Made by a program: the position numbers and the translations under genes. From the NCBI GenBank assembly GCA_036250195.1, contig JAVHZZ010000004.1:254216228-254280227 (forward strand): a stretch of DNA of 64,000 nucleotides. The letters run 5' to 3'. Source of the DNA: Mixophyes australis. Lineage: Eukaryota > Chordata > Amphibia > Anura > Limnodynastidae. Shown here in pieces: positions 22,398-33,404 of this stretch. The notes beneath the pieces were generated by a model that saw only the letters and a program-made list of their open reading frames with translations, made no database searches and was not told the DNA's origin. How positions within the stretch are numbered: position 1 is the stretch's first letter; the number at the start of each line of letters is the position of its first letter.

Positions 22398-23758
22398 TAA
22401 TAGAGTCCCAGCACTATGGTTTGCTGCCATTACAATGAAACCTGACAAGTGCTTCTACTACTATCTGCAGTTTTCGCCAGGATTAGCAATATCAATGTAT
22501 AGCCAACCTGATTTAACAGCAGTGCTTCTGCACAGAAACTTGATGCAACACAACCAAACTGGTTACCACTGCAGCATGACATCAGTCCCAGGAGTGGGTT
22601 AGCCACAAATGGATCACCATTTCTAGTTAATAAGAATAAACACAACACTTTACTTTTGGTGGATACAATTACAAGCGAGAAATTACCCAAGGGTTAGAGG
22701 TTGATTATTGTGTATGATTTTCAATAAACAATGTATTGTATATACAAGATTTCCATACTATAAATTGCCCTTTTTCTATAATTAGTAACTTCCATCTCCA
22801 CATACCAAGTTGTGATTTGATATCGTTGTGATCAATTATACAGAGATACACAACCTGTTTTTAATTTGCATTATTTAATGCAAGTCAATAAAATTGTCTT
22901 ATATTATTTAGCTTACAAAGTTTTCTTTCTTTTCTATTTCCTCTCCTTTGTTTAGATTTGTAGCTACTACCCCAATATTGCCCAGGATAAAAATAATAAC
23001 TGATTATTTAAAAACAAGCAAAAGGGCAGTAGAATAAATGTGAGTTACATGGGTGATCCAAATTGGCAACCAGTGCCCCATTCGAAGCCCAGATTCTGTC
23101 CACCTTTGTGACGAAGTAAAGCCAATCTAATCACCTGCTGGTATTCAAATAAAGAATACTACAATCACATTATAATGTCGTTTTGGCTGATTAAATGCAA
23201 TAATTTACAGTTCCTTTGAGTGTGTTTTTAATATCTCTGTTTGCAACAATGCTGCATTAAACAATGTGTAGTCCAGGCAAGCAAAACCGATTATTTGGTT
23301 ACATTTCTTATAACAAATTGATTTCCATGCTAAAACACCTGCAAATGGAGCATCCGCTCTGCTTGAATGAGCTGATATTTTATTTTCACATGGATTCTAA
23401 GCTGTTATTCCTTTATGTCACTCTAATCCTTAAAAACCCATATAACAGCCATGACAGGAACTATGTGTTAGTTTACTGTAAAACTGACACAACTGGTAGG
23501 TTTTTATTTTATTTATTTTTTGCTTTATTGATTCATCTTTATTTTAAGCAATAAATTCAAAGGAATATTTAGTCTCTTACAAGTGGTCACTGAGTCTTGG
23601 CTTTGACATTCAACTTCTCATTCCAAGCAAACTGAAAACCTGTTTGGATTATAGTTGAAACTAAATCCCAAACAAGTTTTCAGCTGAACTTGTACCACCC
23701 AGAATAACAAAATCCATCTTCTGTAGAATGCCTAATTAACTTCTTGTAAAAAAATTAT
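22398..23758. other. Unassigned sequence
   Basis: Nothing recognised. The 96-aa frame at 23264-23554 is hydrophobic, AT-rich and without a known motif, and is probably random. Confidence 0.6.
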
Positions 23759-23765
23759 GTTTTAA
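23759..23765. repeat. hAT-B target-site duplication, left
   Basis: gttttaa, against gtttttaa at 33299-33306. One T is missing from an otherwise exact 8-bp duplication. Confidence 0.7.
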
Positions 23766-23822
23766 TAGAGATGGGCGGGTCCGGTTCTCCGAGAACCGAA
23801 CCCACCCGAACTTTGGGTATCC

Positions 23823-23850
23823 GAGTACCGAGCTGAGCAGCTCGGTACTC
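23823..23850. repeat. Perfect subterminal hairpin of hAT-B
   Basis: gagtaccgagct and agctcggtactc form a 12-bp stem around a 4-base loop, about 60 bp inside the left end. A second small hairpin, ggttctc-c-gagaacc, lies at about 23781-23795. Subterminal palindromes are candidate transposase-binding or structural sites. Confidence 0.85.
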
Positions 23851-23905
23851 TCCCGCCCATTCCGAATCCAAATCGAGGCCGAACGTCATTGTGACGTCGT
23901 CGGAT

Positions 23906-23945
23906 CTCGGGGCTCGGTTCTCGCGATACTTCAACTTTATAAATA
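23906..23945 (+). promoter_or_regulatory. hAT-B putative core promoter
   Basis: A CGTCGGATCTCG box is followed by TATAAATA at 23938-23945 and then 'cgcctccac'. hAT-D has the same order on its minus strand, with TATAAATA at 44150-44157 and 'gccctccac' after it. hAT-C has a weaker version. Conservation across diverged copies supports a transcription start just downstream of 23945. Confidence 0.6.
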
Positions 23946-24100
23946 CACGCCTCCACAGCAATCCATCGCCATTTGACAGAGGGAGAGAGCAGGGTGTAGT
24001 CATAGGCTAATTAGAGCAGGGACAGAGAATACAATATTGTTCTTGCAATTGCTCTAACCAAAATCATTCATATTTCTAACCAAAAAAATTCATATTTGGC

Positions 24101-27100
24101 ACTCCCCAGCGCTTTTGGGGTGTCCCCCATAATTGTGCATAAATATTTCTGGCTGTCAAAAGTCATATCTGTCAGCAGTATCTACTAAATAATTTTTAGC
24201 ACTCCTCAGTGCTTTTGGGGTGTCCTCCCTAATTGTGCATTAATATTTCTGGCTGTCAAAAGTCATATCTGTCAGCAGTATCTACTAAATAATTTTTAGC
24301 ACTCCTCAGTGCTTTTGGGGTGTCCTCCCTAATTGTGCATAAATATTTCTGGCTGTCAAAAGTCATATCTGTCAGCAGTATCTACTAAATAATTTTTAGC
24401 ACTCCTCAGTGCTTTTGGGGTGTCCTCCCTAATTGTGCATTAATATTTCTGGCTGTCAAAAGTCATATCTGTCAGCAGTATCTACTAAATAATTTTTAGC
24501 ACTCCTCAGTGCTTTTGGGGTGTCCTCCCTAATTGTGCATTAATATTTCTGGCTGTCAAAAGTCATATCTGTCAGCAGTATCTACTAAATAATTTTTAGC
24601 ACTCCTCAGTGCTTTTGGGGTGTCCTCCCTAATTGTGCATTAATATTTCTGGCTGTCAAAAGTCATATCTGTCAGCAGTATCTACCAAATAATTTTTAGC
24701 ACTCCTCATTGCTTTTGGGGTGTCCTCCCTAATTGTGCATTAATATTTCTGGCTGTCAATAGTCATTTCTGTCAGCAGTATCTACTAAATAATTTTTAGC
24801 ACTCCTCAGTGCTTTTGGGGTGTCCTCCCTAATTGTGCATTAATATTTCTGGCTGTCAAAAGTCATATCTGTCAGCAGTATCTACTAAATAATTTTTAGC
24901 ACTCCTCAGTGCTTTTGGGGTGTCCTCCCTAATTGTGCATTAATATTTCTGGCTGTCAAAAGTCATATCTGTCAGCAGTATCTACTAAATAATTTTTAGC
25001 ACTCCTCAGTGCTTTTGGGGTGTCCTCCCTAATTGTGCATTAATATTTCTGGCTGTCAAAAGTCATATCTGTCAGCAGTATCTACTAAATAATTTTTAGC
25101 ACTCCTCAGTGCTTTTGGGGTGTCCTCCCTAATTGTGCATTAATATTTCTGGCTGTCAAAAGTCATATCTGTCAGCAGTATCTACTAAATAATTTTTAGC
25201 ACTCCTCAGTGCTTTTGGGGTGTCCTCCCTAATTGTGCATTAATATTTCTGGCTGTCAAAAGTCATATCTGTCAGCAGTATCTACCAAATACTTTTTAGC
25301 ACTCCTCAGTGCTTTTGTGGTGTCCTCCCTAATTGTGCATTAATATTTCTGGCTGTCAAAAGTCATTTCTGTCAGCAGTATCTACTAAATAATTTTTAGC
25401 ACTCCTCAGTGCTTTTGGGGTGTCCTCCCTAATTGTGCATTAATATTTCTGGCTGTCAAAAGTCATATCTGTCAGCAGTATCTACTAAATAATTTTTAGC
25501 ACTCCTCAGTGCTTTTGGGGTGTCCTCCCTAATTGTGCATTAATATTTCTGGCTGTCAAAAGTCATATCTGTCAGCAGTATCTACTAAATAATTTTTAGC
25601 ACTCCTCAGTGCTTTTGGGGTGTCCTCCCTAATTGTGCATTAATATTTCTGGCTGTCAAAAGTCATATCTGTCAGCAGTATCTACTAAATAATTTTTAGC
25701 ACTCCTCAGTGCTTTTGGGGTGTCCTCCCTAATTGTGCATTAATATTTCTGGCTGTCAAAAGTCATATCTGTCAGCAGTATCTACTAAATAATTTTTAGC
25801 ACTCCTCAGTGCTTTTGGGGTGTCCTCCCTAATTGTGCATTAATATTTCTGGCTGTCAAAAGTCATATCTGTCAGCAGTATCTACCAAATAATTTTTAGC
25901 ACTCCTCATTGCTTTTGGGGTGTCCTCCCTAATTGTGCATTAATATTTCTGGCTGTCAAAAGTCATTTCTGTCAGCAGTATCTACTAAATAATTTTTAGC
26001 ACTCCTCAGTGCTTTTGGGGTGTCCTCCCTAATTGTGCATTAATATTTCTGGCTGTCAAAAGTCATATCTGTCAGCAGTATCTACTAAATAATTTTTAGC
26101 ACTCCTCAGTGCTTTTGGGGTGTCCTCCCTAATTGTGCATTAATATTTCTGGCTGTCAAAAGTCATATCTGTCAGCAGTATCTACTAAATAATTTTTAGC
26201 ACTCCTCAGTGCTTTTGGGGTGTCCTCCCTAATTGTGCATTAATATTTCTGGCTGTCAAAAGTCATATCTGTCAGTAGTATCTACTAAATAATTTTTAGC
26301 ACTCCTCAGTGCTTTTGGGGTGTCCTCCCTATTTGTGCATTAATATTTCTGGCTGTCAAAAGTCATATCTGTCAGCAGTATCTACTAAATAATTTTTAGC
26401 ACTCCTCAGTGCTTTTGGGGTGTCCTCCCTAATTGTGCATTAATATTTCTGGCTGTCAAAAGTCATATCTGTCAGCAGTATCTACCAAATAATTTTTAGC
26501 ACTCCTCAGTGCTTTTGGGGTGTCCTCCCTAATTGTGCATTAATATTTCTGGCTGTCAAAAGTCATTTCTGTCAGCAGTATCTACTAAATAATTTTTAGC
26601 ACTCCTCAGTGCTTTTGGGGTGTCCTCCCTAATTGTGCATTAATGTTTCTGGCTGTCAAAAGTCATATCTGTCAGCAGTATCTACTAAATAATTTTTAGC
26701 ACTCCTCAGTGCTTTTGGGGTGTCCTCCCTAATTGTGCATTAATATTTCTGGCTGTCAAAAGTCATATCTGTCAGCAGTATCTACTAAATAATTTTTAGC
26801 ACTCCTCAGTGCTTTTGGGGTGTCCTCCCTAATTGTGCATTAATATTTCTGGCTGTCAAAAGTCATATCTGTCAGCAGTATCTACTAAATAATTTTTAGC
26901 ACTCCTCAGTGCTTTTGGGGTGTCCTCCCTAATTGTGCATTAATATTTCTGGCTGTCAAAAGTCATATCTGTCAGCAGTATCTACTAAATAATTTTTAGC
27001 ACTCCTCAGTGCTTTTGGGGTGTCCTCCCTAATTGTGCATTAATATTTCTGGCTGTCAAAAGTCATATCTGTCAGCAGTATCTACCAAATAATTTTTAGC

Positions 27101-29310
27101 ACTCCTCAGTGCTTTTGGGGTGTCCTCCCTAATTGTGCATTAATATTTCTGGCTGTCAAAAGTCATATCTGTCAGCAGTATCTACTAAATAATTTTTAGC
27201 ACTCCTCAGTGCTTTTGGGGTGTCCTCCCTAATTGTGCATTAATATTTCTGGCTGTCAAAAGTCATATCTGTCAGCAGTATCTACCAAATAATTTTTAGC
27301 ACTCCTCAGTGCTTTTGTGGTGTCCTCCCTAATTGTGCATTAATATTTCTGGCTGTCAAAAGTCATTTCTGTCAGCAGTATCTACTAAATAATTTTTAGC
27401 ACTCCTCAGTGCTTTTGGGGTGTCCTCCCTAATTGTGCATTAATATTTCTGGCTGTCAAAAGTCATATCTGTCAGCAGTATCTACTAAATAATTTTTAGC
27501 ACTCCTCAGTGCTTTTGGGGTGTCCTCCCTAATTGTGCATTAATATTTCTGGCTGTCAAAAGTCATATCTGTCAGCAGTATCTACTAAATAATTTTTAGC
27601 ACTCCTCAGTGCTTTTGGGGTGTCCTCCCTAATTGTGCATTAATATTTCTGGCTGTCAAAAGTCATATCTGTCAGCAGTATCTACTAAATAATTTTTAGC
27701 ACTCCTCAGTGCTTTTGGGGTGTCCTCCCTAATTGTGCATTAATATTTCTGGCTGTCAAAAGTCATATCTGTCAGCAGTATCTACTAAATAATTTTTAGC
27801 ACTCCTTAGTGCTTTTGGGGTGTCCTCCCTAATTGTGCATTAATATTTCTGGCTGTCAAAAGTCATATCTGTCAGCAGTATCTACCAAATAATTTTTAGC
27901 ACTCCTCATTGCTTTTGGGGTGTCCTCCCTAATTGTGCATTAATATTTCTGGCTGTCAAAAGTCATTTCTGTCAGCAGTATCTACTAAATAATTTTTAGC
28001 ACTCCTCAGTGCTTTTGGGGTGTCCTCCCTAATTGTGCATTAATATTTCTGGCTGTCAAAAGTCATATCTGTCAGCAGTATCTACTAAATAATTTTTAGC
28101 ACTCCTCAGTGCTTTTGGGGTGTCCTCCCTAATTGTGCATTAATATTTCTGGCTGTCAAAAGTCATATCTGTCAGCAGTATCTACTAAATAATTTTTAGC
28201 ACTCCTCAGTGCTTTTGGGGTGTCCTCCCTAATTGTGCATTAATATTTCTGGCTGTCAAAAGTCATATCTGTCAGCAGTATCTACTAAATAATTTTTAGC
28301 ACTCCTCAGTGCTTTTGGGGTGTCCTCCCTATTTGTGCATTAATATTTCTGGCTGTCAAAAGTCATATCTGTCAGCAGTATCTACTAAATAATTTTTAGC
28401 ACTCCTCAGTGCTTTTGGGGTGTCCTCCCTAATTGTGCATTAATATTTCTGGCTGTCAAAAGTCATATCTGTCAGCAGTATCTACCAAATAATTTTTAGC
28501 ACTCCTCAGTGCTTTTGGGGTGTCCTCCCTAATTGTGCATTAATATTTCTGGCTGTCAAAAGTCATTTCTGTCAGCAGTATCTACTAAATAATTTTTAGC
28601 ACTCCTCAGTGCTTTTGGGGTGTCCTCCCTAATTGTGCATTAATATTTCTGGCTGTCAAAAGTCATATCTGTCAGCAGTATCTACTAAATAATTTTTAGC
28701 ACTCCTCAGTGCTTTTGGGGTGTCCTCCCTAATTGTGCATTAATATTTCTGGCTGTCAAAAGTCATATCTGTCAGCAGTATCTACTAAATAATTTTTAGC
28801 ACTCCTCAGTGCTTTTGGGGTGTCCTCCCTAATTGTGCATTAATATTTCTGGCTGTCAAAAGTCATATCTGTCAGCAGTATCTACTAAATAATTTTTAGC
28901 ACTCCTCAGTGCTTTTGGGGTGTCCTCCCTAATTGTGCATTAATATTTCTGGCTGTCAAAAGTCATATCTGTCAGCAGTATCTACTAAATAATTTTTAGC
29001 ACTCCTCAGTGCTTTTGGGGTGTCCTCCCTAATTGTGCATTAATATTTCTGGCTGTCAAAAGTCATATCTGTCAGCAGTATCTACCAAATAATTTTTAGC
29101 ACTCCTCAGTGCTTTTGGGGTGTCCTCCCTAATTGTGCATTAATATTTCTGGCTGTCAAAAGTCATATCTGTCAGCAGTATCTACTAAATAATTTTTAGC
29201 ACTCCTCAGTGCTTTTGGGGTGTCCTCCCTAATTGTGCATTAATATTTCTGGCTGTCAAAAGTCATATCTGTCAGCAGTATCTACTAAATAATTTTTAGC
29301 ACTCCCCAGT
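24101..29310. repeat. 100-bp tandem array, 52 units, with higher-order structure
   Basis: Exact 100-bp periodicity runs from the first 'actccccag' (24101) to the last (29301). Most units are nearly identical. Variant units containing 'tctaccaaat' occur at 24681, 25281, 25881, 26481 and 27081, then 27281, 27881, 28481 and 29081: a 600-bp (six-unit) period with one 200-bp phase jump. Rare variants 'gcttttgtgg' (25311, 27311), 'actcctcatt' (25901, 27901) and 'atttgtgcat' (26331, 28331) recur exactly 2000 bp apart, so 25281-27280 was duplicated as 27281-29280. The array lies between the promoter and the transposase start. Confidence 0.97.
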
Positions 29311-29324
29311 GGTTTGCGCTCAGA

Positions 29325-31613
29325 ATGGATTCAAAGCAGTCCACATATGATCTGAATGAGCAACCAGGTTCTGTCACCAGTCCTGATGTTAGTGTTCCCA
29401 GTACGTCATCTGGCCAAGGCGATGTCAAACAACAGAGTGTTTTCAAATTAGTGCAAAAAACAAAAACCCCAAAAAAATTTACTGTATTGAAGCGAAAAAG
29501 AAGTGTAACTGAGCAAAAGTTAAGTGACGATAAAAAAAAAATTGCAAGCATGCCATTCTACACACGCAGTGGCAAAGAGAGAATGAGGCCTTCACCTTTG
29601 GCTATTAGTGGCAGATCCCAAAAAGTTACCCAGCCTACAATTGGTGCACAACTACTGTTACGCGTCAAAGCCGAGCTGCAAGATAACAGTGAGGCATTAC
29701 AGGAGAATATTTGCTCTGATTCACAAATGACAACAATCCCTGTGGAGAGTCCATCCAACAGTGGGATGTCTAATCGTGAGCATTCTGCTGATGTGTGCCT
29801 TAATAGCCTGAGTGTAGCCGGTGATACCCAAATTGAGGATGCCACTTTGGAATTAGAAGAGGATGAGGGGGAGATTTGTGTAGGCGACGAGGGCGCTAAT
29901 GAGGATGTTGATGAGGATGAGGTTGTTTGTGTAAGTCCTGCACCAGTGGCAGCAGTTCTGGCACGTGACAAGAAAAAGGCCATTGTCATGCCTGGGCATA
30001 AAACAAAAAAATCCACTTCTTATGTGTGGAATTATTTCTACCCAAATCCAGACAACAATTGTATAGCCATTTGTAGTGTATGTGAAGCCACAGTCAGTCG
30101 AGGGAGGGACCTTAACCATCTTGGAACCTCGTCTATGTTACGCCATTTAACGAGAGTTCATGGCAAAGTGTTGGGAAAAGCTGAAAGTTCTTCCCAAAAG
30201 AATACAAGCACTCCCTCATCAGCTAAGACCCTCCGCTCACCGACATACCGACGGCTACAAAATACACCCACCACACCATCCTCATCAATATCCTCAGTAG
30301 CGCTCGGAGTTAGCCCGGCATCCCACTTAAGGCTGGATGACTCCGGCACTATTATTGATTCCTCTGAAGAAAGCGTTAGTCCTGCTGCTGCTGTTGCTGC
30401 TGCTGGGGGTGAATCGTCATCCCAGAGGAAGGTTAATAAAATGAGCAGTCCTACATTTCAGCAATTAACTGTGAAACAATCATTTGCGAGGGGAAGCAAA
30501 TATGACAGCAGTCACCCAGTCGCCAAGCGAATCACAGACGCCATGGCTGCAATGTTAGTGTTAGATCTGCGTCCAATCTCCACAATAAACGCAGCTGGTT
30601 TTTCACAGTTAATTGAGGTTTTGTGTCCGCGTTACAGAATTCCATCGCGACACCATTTCTCCCGTAAAGCTATTCCACAACTATACCAAAAAGTGTGTAA
30701 AAATGTAGAGATTGCGCTGAAAAATGCCATTCTGCCCACTGTTCACTTAACCACAGATATGTGGACAAGTGGAAGTGGCCAAACCAAAGACTATATGACT
30801 GTGACAGCCCACTGGGTTGGTCATTCACCTTCACCAGCAGGAACAGCAGCAGCATGTACACCACTACGTAACATTTGTCACAGGCAGGCCACTCTTTGTA
30901 TCACCGGCTTCACTAACAGGCATACGGCTGACAATTTGTTACGCAAACTGAGAGATGTGATTGATGCATGGCTTATACCACTCAGACTCTCCCCAGGGTA
31001 TGTCATTTCAGATAACGCCAACAATATAGTGCGAGCATTACAGCTGGGTGATTTCCAACATATTCCCTGTTTTGCTCACACCATCAACTTGGTGGTGCAG
31101 AGCTTCCTACGAAATAACCGTGAGGTGCAGGAGATGCTTTCGGTGGCCCGTAAAATTTCAGGCCATTTCAGGCATTCAGCCACAGCATGTAGGAGATTAC
31201 AGCAGCTCCAAGAGCAGTTTAACTTGCCCTGCCACCAACTTAAGCAAGAGGTGGTAACTCGGTGGAATTCCACCCTGTACATGCTTCAGAGGATGGAGGA
31301 ACAGCGCAAAGCCATCCAAGCATATTGCACAAGTCATGACATTGGGAAAGGAGGGGGGATGTATTTCACTCTTGCACAGTGGGGAATCCTTTCAGTGCTG
31401 TGCAAGGTGCTGAAACCATTTGAAGTTGTGACATGTGAGGTCAGTGCAGACTCTGCTAGTTTGAGCCAAGTCATTCCTTTAATTAGACTATTGGAAAAGC
31501 AGCTTGAGAAAATGAAGGAGGAGCTGAAAGCAACAATTCAGCAAAGTATGTTGGCCTTGTCGATCAAGTACTTAATTCGCTTCACAATGATCCTCGAGTT
31601 ATTAAGATCTTGA
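29325..31613 (+). pseudogene. hAT-B transposase, N-terminal and catalytic part (762 aa frame)
   Basis: The frame starts at the first ATG after the array. It has a basic N-terminus (about residues 45-90), an acidic stretch (about 180-215) and a BED zinc finger (about 225-280: CSVC and RHLTRVH ligands). A Ser-rich linker leads to the RNase H-like core with Asp in TTDMWTS (about residue 477) and Asp in VISDNANN (about 564), then CFAHTINL and RWNSTLYML. The frame runs out at LLRS* because one base is apparently missing near 31558-31561. The other frame, already open upstream of 31610, continues the homology (NDPRVIKILNSD). hAT transposases cut the element out and reinsert it with 8-bp duplications. 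It is possibly inactive only because of this one shift. Confidence 0.9.
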
Positions 31614-32317
31614 ACTCGGATCAGTACGTTTTGGCCACTGTGCTTGATCCAAGGTTTAAAACCTACATTGAGTCTTTACTTGTAAATGAGCGAGATGTGA
31701 ACTTTTGCAAGGAGCTATTGCTCAGCAAGTTGGCCGCTGAACTGGGCCTCGGCTTGACGACGTGTCCTCCTTCACTTTCTCAAGCTGTTGCTCGTAAAAA
31801 ATTAAATTTCCAAAAAAGAAGCAGGGAAGACACAGGGGGCAGACCAGAACAATTTAACATCTGGGCTGGTTTGAAGGATTTTTCAAAAAAATGTGTCACT
31901 TTGCCCATAACTCCATCCAATATGAGTATAAACATGCAAAGGATGGTGGAGGATTACTTTCAAGAGGTAGTTGATATGGAAATGTCAGACAGTCCCTTTC
32001 CTTACTGGGAAGAAAAGCAGGCCATTTGGAAACCCATGTACAAACTTGCTTTGCAATACCTAAGCTGCCCACCCTCCAGTGTGTACTCTGAACGAGTGTT
32101 CAGCACAGCAGGGAACTTAGTCAGTGATCGCCGTAGAAGGTTACTTCCCAAAAATGTGGAGAAAATGATGTTTATAAAAATGAACTACATCTTCCACGAG
32201 GAAGGCCTTCACCATCCAAGACATCCAAGCACTGACTGTTCTCTAATGGCGGATTCAAGCGGCGATGAATTGATAGTCTGTGATGATGACGTACACACTG
32301 ATGAGGGTGAGGATTAA
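31562..32317 (+). pseudogene. hAT-B transposase, C-terminal dimerisation part
   Basis: This continues the previous frame after a one-base shift. It includes 'VLATVLDPRFK', a helical insert, and the C-terminal hAT domain with PYWEEKQ, LALQYLSCPPSSVYSERVFSTAG and DRRRRLLPKNVEKMMFIKMN. The Glu of SERVFSTAG is the third catalytic residue in hAT enzymes, so the D-D-E set is complete across the two frames. The protein ends in an acidic tail (DSSGDELIVCDDDVHTDEGE). The listed start at 31610 would be a TTG, so this is not an independent gene. Total length is about 1000 aa, long for hAT because of the N-terminal extension. Confidence 0.9.
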
Positions 32318-32479
32318 GCTGAAGATGATGCCGATAACATCTTTTTAAAACTTTCTATGTAAGTGTAGGGTGCAATCTACCCCCAAAGAGGAAAGGGACT
32401 TGTGGCATTTCCATATCACATACCATCTTGAAAGGCTGCTGTTAGGGCAATTTATCCTTAAGGGTAGGGTGTCATAGAC

Positions 32480-32925
32480 AGAGTGACCCTAAACTGGCTT
32501 TGTCCATTTTTCATAATATTGTACAGTCTATAATGGCTGAATTTTTGGGTATTTTATACAAGTGGAGGGGGGCCTAGAGAGACAGAAACCAAACTGGCTT
32601 TTTCCATGTCAATTAATATTGTACAGTCTATAATGGCTGAATTTTTTGGTATTTTATACAAGTGGAGGGGGGCCTAGAGAGACAGAGTGACCCCAAACTG
32701 TCTTTCTCCATGTCAATTAATATTGTACAGTCTATAATGGCTGAATTTTTTAGTATTTTATACAAGTGGAGGGGGGCCTAGAGAGACAGAAACCAAACTG
32801 GCTTTCTCCATGTCAATTAATATTGTACAGTCTATAATGGCTGAATTTTTTGGTATTTTATACAAGTGGAGGGGGGCCTTGAGAGACAGAAACCAAACTG
32901 GCTTTTTCCATTTCTTTACATATTT
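32480..32925. repeat. 100-104-bp tandem array in the hAT-B 3' UTR
   Basis: 'gtacagtctataatggctga' recurs at 32521, 32621, 32725 and 32825, giving spacings of 100, 104 and 100 bp. The unit sequence is unrelated to the 5' array although the length is nearly the same. Confidence 0.9.
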
Positions 32926-33139
32926 AACTATAAGTGTAGGGTGTAATATACATTCAAAGACGATGGCTGCATTGCCAATATGCATAGATGGAGAGGAAGA
33001 CAATCTGTTTTGTGTGTAGAATAGGCCTACCAACGAAGAATTAAACTGTTTTTTTGGATGATTTATTACCTCAACAATTAGATTACTTGTCTCTAAAACA
33101 GTTGGAGCACTAAATTGGGTTAATTTAGGCCCAAAAACA

Positions 33140-33298
33140 TGGATTTTCCAAAAAAATAGCAAAACAAAACCAAACAAAACCAAAACCAAAACCAAAACAC
33201 GCAATGGCGGTTTTGCAAAACCAAAACCAAAACACGACGGTAATCCAGATCCAAAACCGAATCCAAAACCAAAACACGGGGGTCAGTGACCATCTCTA
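33140..33298. repeat. hAT-B 3' end with CCAAAAC simple repeats
   Basis: Repeated 'aaaccaaaac' blocks lead to the terminal 'gaccatctcta'. The reverse complement, rich in GTTTTGG, is also found at 40370-40470 (hAT-D) and 10420-10520 (hAT-C), which identifies it as the 3'-type end of the family. Confidence 0.85.
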
Positions 33299-33306
33299 GT
33301 TTTTAA
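33299..33306. repeat. hAT-B target-site duplication, right
   Basis: gtttttaa; the left copy is gttttaa (23759-23765). Confidence 0.7.
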
Positions 33307-33404
33307 GCTTATTAAGGCTGGTATTGTGGCAGTTACCTGCCAGCAATACTAGGAATAAAATTATGCAAGTTTGAACCGCATGTGAAGACATACATAAACA
33401 CTGT

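Larger units (their letters stand above)
23766..33298 (+). mobile_element. hAT-B: full-length 9.5-kb hAT transposon with internal satellite array
   Basis: The ends are TAGAGATGGGCGGG on the left and (reverse complement) TAGAGATGGTCACT on the right, sharing the nine-base TIR TAGAGATGG, with an 8-bp target duplication that differs by one T. In order it holds palindromic 5' end, promoter-like box with TATA (23938-23945), 5.2 kb of 100-bp repeats, a transposase (29325-32317, one frameshift), a 3' UTR with a second array and a 3' end rich in CCAAAAC repeats. This is the best preserved of the four related copies here and the only one with all three catalytic motifs and the C-terminal domain. Confidence 0.9.

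Noticed and set aside
24101..29310. Regular 100-bp spacing resembling a CRISPR array
   Set aside because: Whole units are repeated with no unique spacers, and the context is a eukaryotic hAT transposon.
31550..31620. Programmed frameshift joining the two hAT-B transposase frames
   Set aside because: No slippery site or stem is evident and hAT genes are not known to use one. A one-base deletion is the simpler reading.
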